DNA of 64,000 bases, taken from Paraburkholderia guartelaensis (GTDB lineage: Bacteria > Pseudomonadota > Gammaproteobacteria > Burkholderiales > Burkholderiaceae). The DNA is taken from assembly GCF_004353905.1 (NCBI RefSeq), contig NZ_SMOD01000011.1, positions 1 to 64,000 on the forward strand. The letters are read 5' to 3'. Both the position numbers and the translations under genes were made by a program. Below the pieces are notes generated by a model that was not told the DNA's origin, made no database searches, and saw nothing but the letters and a program-made list of their open reading frames with translations. Shown in pieces: positions 1 through 7,257 of this stretch (the first letter of the stretch is position 1; every line of letters begins with the position of its first letter).

Positions 1-2
1 TC

Positions 3-137
3 GGCTGGGCCAAGACCGTGGGGCGCATGCGCCAGGTGATGGTGCGTGGCTTGAAGAAGGTGGACCAGATGTTCGTGTTGAATATGGCGGCCTACAACCT
101 TGTGCGCATGCGATCGCTGGCACAGGTGCGTCCATAG
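3..137 (+). mobile_element. C-terminal fragment of an IS5/IS1182-like DDE transposase
   Basis: The window opens inside this gene. The last 44 codons read GWAKTVGRMRQVMVRGLKKV and end LVRMRSLAQVRP before TAG. The pattern GWAKT...RQVMVRGL..V....AAYNLVRM is the usual C-terminus of transposases with the DDE_Tnp_1 fold. The catalytic residues lie upstream of the window, so activity cannot be judged. The element's non-coding end follows and probably finishes near 293. Family placement comes from remembered motif resemblance, and no IS name is given. Confidence 0.7.
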
Positions 138-293
138 TGGCGGGAAAGCGGCAATGAGGCCAAAAAAGTAGCCTCAAACCGCCGAAACAACGTTGAATTC
201 GCGTTGAGATTGCGCAATCTGAAAAATTTTGCGGCAGGAGCCGCGTAAGCGGAACAAGGCCGTCTCCGTTGGGCTGTATTTCAGCGGCCTGCT
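138..293. mobile_element. probable non-coding right end of the insertion sequence
   Basis: No ORF fits here. The stretch follows the transposase stop, contains short A/T runs, and ends with GTATTTCAGCGGCCTGCTAA, which resembles terminal inverted repeats of this IS group. A dispersed box starts at 294 directly after it. The exact boundary cannot be set because the other terminus is outside the window. Confidence 0.35.
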
Positions 294-314
294 AAAGGTG
301 AGCATTTTCGGGAA
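294..314 (+). repeat. dispersed intergenic box, copy 1
   Basis: Match to the 20-mer AAGGTGAGNNTTTTCGGGAG (last base A instead of G). It abuts the inferred IS end, so the IS may have inserted beside it. Confidence 0.6.
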
Positions 315-363
315 GCGTGAAAAACGGTGCGGAATTGCGCATCGGATCGCTAACCGCTCATGG

Positions 364-391
364 AAAAAGCCCCTGTAAAAGGGGCTTTTTT
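364..391 (-). terminator. rho-independent terminator of the modA-modBC operon
   Basis: Arms AAAAAGCCCC (364-373) and GGGGCTTTTT (381-390) pair perfectly around a 7-nt loop. T-runs occur on both strands, so it can act in both directions. It lies about 70 bp beyond the modBC stop. Confidence 0.85.
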
Positions 392-429
392 GTCAACGGG
401 GGCGACGCCGGTGCTGGTGCTTCGCCGCG

Positions 430-450
430 AAAGGTGAGCGTTTTCAGGAG
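430..450 (+). repeat. dispersed intergenic box, copy 2
   Basis: AAGGTGAGCGTTTTCAGGAG, one mismatch to the consensus. It sits between the terminator and the modBC stop codon, on the opposite strand to that gene. Confidence 0.6.
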
Positions 451-457
451 CCGTGAG

Positions 458-2326
458 TCAGGCGCCTTGCGATGCCGGCCAGGCGAGCACGCCGTTCGCT
501 TCGATGGCGAAGCGCAGCTCGCCGGTAGGCGATGCCGGCGCATCTTCTGCGGCGATATCGAAGGTTTTTCCGGCGATCTCGACGGTAACGTAGCGGTCGC
601 CGTGACGCAGCGACGTGCCCGCAATGCGCCCGTGCCACGCGCCTTCTTGCGTCGCGACGAGCGCGCGCGGCGAGACTCGCCACATCACGCGCGAGCCTAC
701 CGCAAGCGATCTATCGGCGCAGGGCAGGCGCAGTCCCGTAGGCGTTTCGATCGTGCCGCCAGCACGCACGATCCCTTCGCCGACGTTGTGCAAGCCGAGC
801 AGTTCGGCCACGCGCAGCGTGGCGGGCCGCTGGAACACGTCGGCCACGGCACCCGCCTGCAGCACGCATCCCTGTTCGATTACGAGCACTTCGTCGGCGA
901 GCAGCGCCGCTTCGTCGGGGTCGTGCGTAACGATCACCGTTACCGCGCCTACCTCGCGTTGAAGCGCTCGCAGCGACTGCTGGAGTCGGCGGCGCCGTGG
1001 CGTGTCGAGCGCGGCGAACGGTTCGTCGAACAGCAGCAGTTGCGTGTGCCGCGTGAGCGCGCGCGCGAGCGCCACGCGCTGGCGCTGGCCGAACGAGAGC
1101 TGGCGAGGCAGGCGCTCGGTGAGCGTGTCGAGGCCGAGGTGGGCGAGCCAGTAGCGTGCGCTGGCCGCGTCGGCATCGACGGGAAACGCGAGCTGCTGCG
1201 CCACCGTCATGTGTGGAAAGAGCCCGTAATCCTGCGGCATGTAGCCGATCTGGCGGCGCTCGGGCGGCAGTGCGCCGAGGTCGGTCGCGCCGAGCGTGAC
1301 GGAGCCCGCGTCGTTGCGTTCGAGCCCGGCGATGATGCGCAGCGCGAGCGACTTGCCCGAGCCCGAAGGACCGATGATCGCGAGCCGGCGCGTTTGCGGC
1401 TGCCACGCCACATCGAGCGTGAACGCGCCGAGATGCCGGCGCACCGCGAAGGCAAGACGCAGCTCCGCATTTTCTGCCGCGGTGGCGGCTGGCGTGATAC
1501 TGGTGAGCTCGTCGCCGTTGTCCAGGTTCACCGCCAGCGTCGAGCGCGCGCTGCGGCTATAGACGGAGAGCACCGCGCAGATGATCGCAATGCCGAGCGT
1601 AGGCAGCAGGAGCGGCATCATCGCGGGCAAGCCTTGGCCGCCGAACACAACGTAGGTATACACAGGCAGCGAATACGGGTGATACGCGACCATCACGGTC
1701 GCGCCGAATTCGCCGAACGCGCGCAGCCAGGCGAGCGCGAGACCCGCGCGGATGGCGGGCCACGCAATGGGCAGCGTGACGCGAAAGAAACGGCTGGCGG
1801 CATGATGGCCGAGCGTGGCGGCCACGTCGTCGTAGACGGGATCGACGGCGCTGAACGCCGAGCGCGCCGCGACGATCAGGAAGGGCGCCGCCACGAAGGT
1901 CTCGGCGAGCACGATGCCCGTGAAGGAGTCGGTGAGCGAGCCGCCGAAGAGCTGGCCGATGCCGCTATACGGCCCGATCAGAAACAGCAGCAGCACGCCG
2001 CTCGTGAGCGGCGGCAGCGCGAGCGGCAACTGCACGACGAAGCCGAGCAGGGCAATGCCGCGCGCACGCGAACGCGCGAGCCAGTAGCCGAGTGGCACGC
2101 CGCCCAGCAGGATGATGAGCGCGGCCACGCTCGCGCTCGCGACCGACACGCCGACCGCCGACCAGGTGGCGTGCCAGTCGACGCCGGCCCAGTCCGCCTG
2201 CCCGATCTGCGGAATGCTCGCAACAAACGGCGCGCACAGGTAGACCGCGAGCAGCGCGCCGAGCCACCAGAGCGGCTGGGAGCGTTTCACGGCAACCTGT
2301 TCGGCACGTTGCGCGGCTTGTGTCAT
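458..2326 (-). CDS. fused molybdate ABC transporter permease and ATPase (ModB-ModC)
   Basis: 622 residues that carry both membrane and ATP-binding parts of a molybdate importer. Residues 16-258 hold about six membrane segments with the permease EAA-type loop (LAWLRAFGEFGAT, 198-210). Residues 290-500 are the ATPase: Walker A GPSGSGKS (319-326), Q-loop PQDYG (364), signature LSFGQ (410-414), Walker B LLLFDEP (430-436), H-loop THD (467). The C-terminus (about 517-617) resembles the TOBE/Mop molybdate-sensing domain of ModC. The start ATG overlaps the modA stop as ATGA (2323-2326), so the two are translationally coupled. In most bacteria ModB and ModC are separate genes; the fusion is directly visible. 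Substrate is assigned from modA, mop and modE next door. Confidence 0.9.
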   Translation of the reverse strand: MTQAAQRAEQVAVKRSQPLWWLGALLAVYLCAPFVASIPQIGQADWAGVDWHATWSAVGVSVASASVAALIILLGGVPLGYWLARSRARGIALLGFVVQLPLALPPLTSGVLLLFLIGPYSGIGQLFGGSLTDSFTGIVLAETFVAAPFLIVAARSAFSAVDPVYDDVAATLGHHAASRFFRVTLPIAWPAIRAGLALAWLRAFGEFGATVMVAYHPYSLPVYTYVVFGGQGLPAMMPLLLPTLGIAIICAVLSVYSRSARSTLAVNLDNGDELTSITPAATAAENAELRLAFAVRRHLGAFTLDVAWQPQTRRLAIIGPSGSGKSLALRIIAGLERNDAGSVTLGATDLGALPPERRQIGYMPQDYGLFPHMTVAQQLAFPVDADAASARYWLAHLGLDTLTERLPRQLSFGQRQRVALARALTRHTQLLLFDEPFAALDTPRRRRLQQSLRALQREVGAVTVIVTHDPDEAALLADEVLVIEQGCVLQAGAVADVFQRPATLRVAELLGLHNVGEGIVRAGGTIETPTGLRLPCADRSLAVGSRVMWRVSPRALVATQEGAWHGRIAGTSLRHGDRYVTVEIAGKTFDIAAEDAPASPTGELRFAIEANGVLAWPASQGA

Positions 2327-3216
2327 TGCTGTGCGGCGTCGATTACGGCTTGCACCGACGGCGGGATCGCCTGGGTCTGACCGTTGACGGCAGGCTTCGT
2401 CACATCCACGCCGTGCTCGGCGAGCAGCTTGCGGCCTTCCGCCGAAAGCAGGAAGTTCACGAAGCGCGCGGCGCCGGCGCTGTTGGGGGCGTCGTTGAGA
2501 ATCGTGAGCGTGTAGTTCGCCTTGATCTTCAGTTCGGGCGCCGGGTGGATCGCCGGAATCTTCAGGTCGGACGTTTCGGTCGAGTAGAAGAAGCCCGCGT
2601 CGAGCTGACCCGACTGCAGACGGCCAACGAGCGTTTCTTCCGGCAGCACCTGCTCGGGATTTTCCGGCGCGCCAAGTGTCTTCTGCACGAGGTCAGGCTG
2701 GTTGTACGCCTGCGCGGCCTTCGTCATGAGTTCGACGGTGAAGGCGCCCTTCGGGTCGAGCTTCGGATCGGTGCGGCCAAGGCGGATGCCCGGTTCCTGT
2801 AGCACCTGATCCCACTTCTTCGTCTTGAAGTCGTTGGCGAAACGGCTCTTCGGGTTGTAGCCGATCAAGAGCGGCGATTCGGCGAAATTCACGTACCACG
2901 TAACGTGATTGCCGTTGGCATCGCCCATGAGGCTCGTGTTGACCTTCGGGCTCGCGCTGATGAACACATCGCCGCGGCGCAGCTTGCCCTTGATCTCATT
3001 GGCGATCTTGTTCGAGCCGGCCGCATAGCCCTTGAAATGCAGGCCTGTTTCCTTTTCGAACGCGGGGCCCACGCTCTTTTCCATGAGGTTCACGAGCGAG
3101 CCTGCATAGAGCACGTTGACATCGGATTCGTCGGCGAATGCGTTGGCGCTGGCACCCATCGCGCCCATCACACCGCTCATCACGACGACTGAGGCCACCA
3201 GCTTGCGGATAAACAT
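2323..3216 (-). CDS. modA: molybdate/tungstate-binding periplasmic protein (ModA/WtpA-like)
   Basis: 297 residues. The ATG at 3216 gives a clear signal peptide (MFIRKLVASVVVMSGVMGAM, cleavage near ADES); an in-frame upstream extension is rejected because it precedes the signal peptide and would run through the operator. Mature protein begins with the oxyanion-binding signature YAGSL (37-41) and AGSNKIANEIKG, a form closer to the WtpA/archaeal-type ModA group than to E. coli ModA. It delivers oxyanion to the fused permease encoded next. A ModE-type operator (3230-3257) lies 14 bp upstream of the start codon, which would place it over the promoter or transcript start. Confidence 0.9.
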   Translation of the reverse strand: MFIRKLVASVVVMSGVMGAMGASANAFADESDVNVLYAGSLVNLMEKSVGPAFEKETGLHFKGYAAGSNKIANEIKGKLRRGDVFISASPKVNTSLMGDANGNHVTWYVNFAESPLLIGYNPKSRFANDFKTKKWDQVLQEPGIRLGRTDPKLDPKGAFTVELMTKAAQAYNQPDLVQKTLGAPENPEQVLPEETLVGRLQSGQLDAGFFYSTETSDLKIPAIHPAPELKIKANYTLTILNDAPNSAGAARFVNFLLSAEGRKLLAEHGVDVTKPAVNGQTQAIPPSVQAVIDAAQQ

Positions 3217-3229
3217 GTTCGACACCCCG

Positions 3230-3257
3230 TTCGTTATAAAGGCCCATATATTACGAT
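3230..3257. promoter_or_regulatory. ModE operator 1 (modA/mop divergent region)
   Basis: TTCGTTATAAA - 6 bp - TATATTACGAT. The arms are inverted repeats with one mismatch each to the published ModE half site (ATCGNTATATA / TATATAACGAT), with the 6-bp spacing known for ModE. A modE gene lies 1.2 kb away. Confidence 0.8.
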
Positions 3258-3390
3258 GGACTGCTGTATTCATGTGTTTGTGACATTGGCTATTTTGGCG
3301 ATCAATGCCTGTGCGCGTCACACTGACACGGCTAAACTGAGGTTCCAGTTCATTCCCGTTTCATTGTTCTGTTCAATTGTGGAGGTCCTC

Positions 3391-3819
3391 ATGCGTACCA
3401 GCGCCCGCAACCATTTCTCCGGCCAGATCAGCGCGGTCAAGGCCGGCGCTGTCAACGACGAAGTCACGCTGCACGCCGACGGCGGCCTCGAGATCGTCGC
3501 AATCATCACGCATGGCAGCGCTGCTTCGCTGGGTCTCGCCGCTGGCAAGCCCGCCTTCGCGCTCGTGAAGGCATCGTCGGTGATCCTGATGGTCGATGGC
3601 GATGCAAGCAAGGTGTCCACGCGCAATGTCGTGGCGGGCACGGTTTCGTCGGTCACGAAGGGCGCGGTGAATGCGGAAGTCGTGCTCGCGGCGCCGGGCG
3701 GCGCGCAGATCGCGGCCATCGTGACGAACGACAGCGTCGATCGTCTCGGCCTCGCGGCGGGCAAGCAGGCTGCGGCGCTCTTCAAGGCATCGAGCGTGAT
3801 CGTCGGCGTAGACGGTTGA
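3391..3819 (+). CDS. mop: two-domain molbindin (Mop protein)
   Basis: 142 residues made of two similar Mop (TOBE) domains: residues about 3-70 start NHFSGQISAVKAGAVNDEV and 72-142 start NVVAGTVSSVTKGAVNAEV; both end with KASSVI. Such cytoplasmic proteins bind molybdate or tungstate and are thought to buffer it. ATG 3391 is chosen because GGAGGT (3381-3386) stands 4 bp upstream; the longer in-frame extension has no similar signal. It is divergent from modA across ModE operator 1, which could control both. Confidence 0.9.
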   Translation: MRTSARNHFSGQISAVKAGAVNDEVTLHADGGLEIVAIITHGSAASLGLAAGKPAFALVKASSVILMVDGDASKVSTRNVVAGTVSSVTKGAVNAEVVLAAPGGAQIAAIVTNDSVDRLGLAAGKQAAALFKASSVIVGVDG

Positions 3820-3847
3820 TGCGCGGCTTCGATCGCACGTAAGCGCA

Positions 3848-4459
3848 ATGACTCAAGGCAGTCAGGACTCCGGCGCGCCGCCGCCGCAAGGCAATTTCGA
3901 TGCGCTGGCCGCCGCGCGCTGCGACGCGCTGACGGGGGCGCCGGAGGCGCCGCGCACGCCCGACGCCTGGCTCTTCGCGCGGCTCGTCGCGGCGCGCGAG
4001 GTGCGCGGCGAATTGCCGTTGCTCGGTTTAACGCGCGCGCAGTTCGACGCGCTCGGTGCGCGGCACTTCGTGTGTGCGGTCACGAATGAAGCGCCGCACA
4101 CGCACGTGATGGCGGATGCGTCCCATGCCGCATTCGCCACGGCAATGCATGCCTTTCTCGTTGCACTTGCCGCCCCGCAAGCCGACCCCGACGACGTGCG
4201 TTGCCTTGCCGCGATCATCGCCCACGCGTGCCTGCGACCCGATCATCTGTGGCGCGATCTCGGCCTGCGTGGCCGCGATGACGTGACAAACATGCTGGAG
4301 CGCTTCTTTCCCGAGGTCGTGGCGCGCAACGTGGAAGGCTTGCGCTGGAAAAAGCTGCTGGCGCGCGAACTCGCGCTGGCATCGGGCGCGACGCCAGGCC
4401 CTGCGCCCGGTTGTCCCGGCTGCGAGGACTTCGGCTTCTGCTTCCCCACCGGGCGTTAG
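3848..4459 (+). CDS. nifQ: NifQ-family protein
   Basis: 203 residues ending CPGCEDFGFCFPTGR, the C-terminal cysteine cluster of NifQ, which carries molybdenum toward FeMo-cofactor assembly in diazotrophs. The family motif is C-x4-C-x2-C-x5-C. Here C189, C192 and C198 fit, but the first position (184) is glycine. The gene starts 28 bp after mop and is followed by modE, so it sits within the Mo uptake locus. No other nif gene is in the window. It may be a true Mo carrier in a diazotroph, or a NifQ-like protein used for another Mo protein. Confidence 0.85.
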   Translation: MTQGSQDSGAPPPQGNFDALAAARCDALTGAPEAPRTPDAWLFARLVAAREVRGELPLLGLTRAQFDALGARHFVCAVTNEAPHTHVMADASHAAFATAMHAFLVALAAPQADPDDVRCLAAIIAHACLRPDHLWRDLGLRGRDDVTNMLERFFPEVVARNVEGLRWKKLLARELALASGATPGPAPGCPGCEDFGFCFPTGR

Positions 4460-4496
4460 CCATGCAGAGGGGAACGGCGCGTAGCACGCATCGTGT

Positions 4497-4922
4497 ATGC
4501 TTGCGCGCATGACCAAGTCCCCCAACGATCAACCGCGCGAAGACGCTCCCGCGCCTGCACAGGCGCAGAAACCGGCCCGACCCGAGGTGCGTTTTCGCAT
4601 GCGCATCATTCAGGACGGCACGATCGCGCTCGGGCCAGGCAAGGTGTCGCTGCTCGAAGCCGTTCGCGAGCACGGCTCGATCTCGGCTGCGGCGCGCAGC
4701 ATGAATATGTCGTACCGGCGTGCGTGGCTGTTGATGGATGAACTCAACCGCGCGCTGGAGTCGCCGGCCACGGTATCTGAGCATGGCGGGCAGAGCGGTG
4801 GCGGCAGCATGCTCACGCCGGTGGGCGAAGAGATCGTGCGCCTGTATCGCAGCATCGAGGCGCGAGCAGCAGCGGTCTGCGAGGCCGAGATCGAAGCGCT
4901 CGTCAAACTCGTGAAGAGCTGA
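4497..4922 (+). CDS. modE: ModE-type molybdate-responsive regulator, HTH domain only
   Basis: 141 residues. Residues 30-120 match the LysR-like winged helix of ModE (RFRMRIIQDGTIALGPGKVS then SISAAARSMNMSYRRAWLLM). The two Mop domains that sense molybdate in E. coli ModE are absent; the separate mop gene in the same cluster might supply them. Another in-frame ATG lies at 4509 and cannot be excluded as start. Three ModE-like operators within 4 kb fit its role as local repressor. Confidence 0.88.
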   Translation: MLARMTKSPNDQPREDAPAPAQAQKPARPEVRFRMRIIQDGTIALGPGKVSLLEAVREHGSISAAARSMNMSYRRAWLLMDELNRALESPATVSEHGGQSGGGSMLTPVGEEIVRLYRSIEARAAAVCEAEIEALVKLVKS

Positions 4923-4964
4923 TGTGACGTGATGCGGCAGCGCACTGCCGCCGACGCCAGGCGC

Positions 4965-6284
4965 CTAGCCGTGGCGCAAGCAGAAACGCGAGACGGGCAC
5001 TGCGGCGAGCGTGGGCGTCGCGTTCGCATGCAGCCGAATCATCAATTCGACGAAGCTGGCAAGACTCGCCGTGCGCAATGGGTGCCACGTGACCTGATGC
5101 CGTTCGCACACGCGCTTGAGCGTGCTCATCGAATCGTGGTCGATGCAGTCCACGGGAAACACTGCGAGATCCGCGTTCGCGAGCGCTGCGGCGAGCAGGC
5201 CCTTGCGATCCTCCACGCCACCGTCGTGCACGGTCAACTCGCCTCCCGCCGACTCCACCCAGCGCTTGAGCGCGTGATTCGACCCCGGCCTTCCTCCTAC
5301 GTAGACGATGCGGCGGCCCTTGAGCGCATTCTCCGGAAGCGCGCGTTGGGCCTGCGGGTCTTCGTGCGCCTGCGTTGTTTGCTCCATCGCGTGGACTTCG
5401 GCGCGCAAGGCGTCGATCAATGCATGGGCTTCGTCGAGCTGCGCGCGCAGCGTGTGGAGCGCGGCGGCATCGGCATTCGCGCGCTGCTCGGCGATCTCGC
5501 GGCGGCTCGTGTGCAGCGCGACCCGCGCGTCGCGTGCCGCGAGCGCTTCCTGCAGCGCTTCGAGTTGCGCGTGCTGCGGCGGCGTCTCGCGCTGCGCCGC
5601 CATCTGCGCGGTTTGCGCATCGAGGGCCTGGCGCGCCGCGTCGCGCTCGCGGCTCATCTCGTGCAGGCGCGCCTGCTGGCGCTCGATCCTCGTCTGGAGT
5701 TCGGCGTTTTCCGCTTCCAGGGCGACGAGCCGGCGCAAGTCTGCGCGATTGGCCGCGCCAACCAGGTGCGAGAGCATGTGCATTTCGCCGAACGCGGCCT
5801 GGCGTACTTCCATCGTCGTGACCGGATGCGTCATCACCGCCCAGTACGCGGGCGGGATGTCACCGTTCGCGAGCGATTCATTCCAGAGCGCGAGCACGGC
5901 CTGCGTGTCGCGCGCACTGGCGAAACGGCGCAATGCGCCTGCATAGCGCGTGTCGAGGGCTTTTTGCAGTGCCTTGCCGCCCGCGCCACCTTGTATCGCC
6001 AGCTCGACGGCGGCATGGTGGATCTCGAGATCGCTCGCGCGCTGAGCGTCGAGCCGGGTGAATTTCGGGACGAGCTTGCGCAGTTCGTGCGTGCTCAGAC
6101 AGGTGCCGATGATGGAGCAGTGCAGATGGGCGTCGAGGTCGACGAGGCGCGTGCGCTGACGTGCGCGGGCGAGTTCGGCTTGCGAAGGGCCGCAGCAGTC
6201 TGCGCTCGCCATGGCGCGCAGCGTGGTCTCTTCGGCAGATGTGCTGCCCGGCGTGCGGGCGAGGCGGAACGGCGGTGCGTGCAT
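4965..6284 (-). CDS. DUF2325 domain protein with coiled coil, probable ModE regulon member
   Basis: 439 residues from ATG 6284, which has AGAGGT upstream. N-terminal part (about 30-185) is a helical domain rich in His and Cys (DAHLHCSIIGTC, DLEIHHAAVEL, HMLSHLVGA); about 190-325 is a long coiled coil of Glu/Arg/Gln heptads; residues about 340-430 are the DUF2325 domain (RRIVYVGGRPGSNHALKRWV ... VFPVDCIDHDSM). The function of DUF2325 is unknown to me. A ModE-like operator at 6400-6427 lies 116 bp upstream of the start. The His/Cys content suggests metal binding, as inference only. Confidence 0.85.
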   Translation of the reverse strand: MHAPPFRLARTPGSTSAEETTLRAMASADCCGPSQAELARARQRTRLVDLDAHLHCSIIGTCLSTHELRKLVPKFTRLDAQRASDLEIHHAAVELAIQGGAGGKALQKALDTRYAGALRRFASARDTQAVLALWNESLANGDIPPAYWAVMTHPVTTMEVRQAAFGEMHMLSHLVGAANRADLRRLVALEAENAELQTRIERQQARLHEMSRERDAARQALDAQTAQMAAQRETPPQHAQLEALQEALAARDARVALHTSRREIAEQRANADAAALHTLRAQLDEAHALIDALRAEVHAMEQTTQAHEDPQAQRALPENALKGRRIVYVGGRPGSNHALKRWVESAGGELTVHDGGVEDRKGLLAAALANADLAVFPVDCIDHDSMSTLKRVCERHQVTWHPLRTASLASFVELMIRLHANATPTLAAVPVSRFCLRHG

Positions 6285-6344
6285 GGTGACCTCTGATCCA
6301 CTGCGGAACGCGGGGCTGCGCATGGGCGTGAGCGGCGACTGTGC

Positions 6345-6386
6345 CTCGACTGGCTAGGCGCCCCCGGCTAGGCGCCCCCGGCTGGC
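6345..6386. repeat. short tandem repeat (CTAGGCGCCCCCGG twice)
   Basis: Two adjacent copies of CTAGGCGCCCCCGG followed by a third partial one (CTGGC) lie in the leader region of the DUF2325 gene. No function is evident. Confidence 0.5.
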
Positions 6387-6399
6387 CGCGCGTCGACAG

Positions 6400-6427
6400 C
6401 GCAATATACCACGGAATATAACGATAG
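6400..6427. promoter_or_regulatory. ModE operator 2 (upstream of the DUF2325 gene)
   Basis: AGCGCAATATA - 6 bp - AATATAACGAT. The right arm matches 10 of 11 ModE consensus positions and the left arm has CGNNATATA. Spacing is identical to operator 1. Confidence 0.75.
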
Positions 6428-6449
6428 CCGGATGGCGGCCAAACGCGGT

Positions 6450-7028
6450 TCAGGCAGCGGTGACGGTGACAGCTTTGGCGACTGAGCGGCCCGCGGCCGT
6501 CTCGCACGATTGCGCTTCGCAGCGTGCTTCGGAATGCGCTTCGGCCGCGTTCGCGTATTGCGCGAGCACATGTTCGACGCCGAGCCCGACGAAGGCCGCA
6601 TCGAGCCGCTCCAGTTCGGCCACGGTGCGGCGCAGCGCTTCGGTATCGAGACAGAACGCGTCGCTGAAAAGCGCATCGCGCGTCTTGTCGAGGCGGCGCG
6701 CGTCGCGAATCGCGCGCTTGAGTTCGCGCTGGCGGGTGAAGCGGGCAAGATCGATGCGCCGCGCGAGCACGACGAGAAGCGGCTGCAGCGACGCCCCGGC
6801 TTGCGCCGCAGGCGCGCCACCCATGCCGTCTGCGCTAGCGCTGTCGCCACGCGCGAGCATGCGCTCGAAGCGCTCGATGCTGTTGCGCAGCCGCCGGAAC
6901 GCGTCGATCACGTCGCGGATCAGCTCCGCGCGCTCGTGCCCCGACGCGGGACGCAGCGTGGTGATCGTAGCCGCGAAGCCGTCCGCGCCGGCTGGCGCGG
7001 GTGCGCGGCGTGCCTGCGGTATCGACAT
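6450..7028 (-). CDS. hypothetical protein, probable ModE regulon member
   Basis: 192 residues from ATG 7028 (MSIPQARRAPA). I do not recognise the family. It is predicted largely helical and Arg/Glu-rich (RFRRLRNSIERFERML-type stretches), with no signal peptide or membrane segment, and a Cys-containing tail (EARCEAQSCETAAG). A longer in-frame reading exists upstream but would cross operator 3 and has no better start. It precedes the DUF2325 gene on the same strand, separated by 165 bp that contain operator 2. Operator 3 lies 67 bp upstream of its start. Confidence 0.7.
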   Translation of the reverse strand: MSIPQARRAPAPAGADGFAATITTLRPASGHERAELIRDVIDAFRRLRNSIERFERMLARGDSASADGMGGAPAAQAGASLQPLLVVLARRIDLARFTRQRELKRAIRDARRLDKTRDALFSDAFCLDTEALRRTVAELERLDAAFVGLGVEHVLAQYANAAEAHSEARCEAQSCETAAGRSVAKAVTVTAA

Positions 7029-7094
7029 TGCCGATGTTGCGCTTACGAGGCGCCGACTACTCGCCAATTCCTGCCTCCGTCTGCTGGATGGTCG

Positions 7095-7122
7095 TTCGAT
7101 GTATTCTATAGGATATAACGAT
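7095..7122. promoter_or_regulatory. ModE operator 3 (between unknown gene and MFS exporter)
   Basis: TTCGATGTATT - 6 bp - GATATAACGAT. The right arm matches 10 of 11 consensus positions; the left arm is weaker. Same 6-bp spacing as the other two, located in a divergent intergenic region. Confidence 0.65.
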
Positions 7123-7257
7123 TCAGAGACGGAGCGCATGAATCGTGCGGCCCCGTGTTCCTGTGGCGCCACGTCGCATGAACTAAAATTGCCGCTTTGC
7201 GCCTCGCTGGTACCTGGTTGCGCACGCACCCGATTTTTCGCTTTTTCCCGCTGTTCA

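Noticed and set aside
317..2380. Long plus-strand ORF (687 codons) antisense to modBC
   Set aside because: Arg/Ala-rich, without any domain, and lies opposite a gene with all ABC motifs; a GC-rich shadow.
6460..7257. Upstream reading of the EntS-like MFS protein
   Set aside because: It overlaps the 192-residue gene in antisense and ModE operator 3; ATG 7258 gives the family N-terminus.
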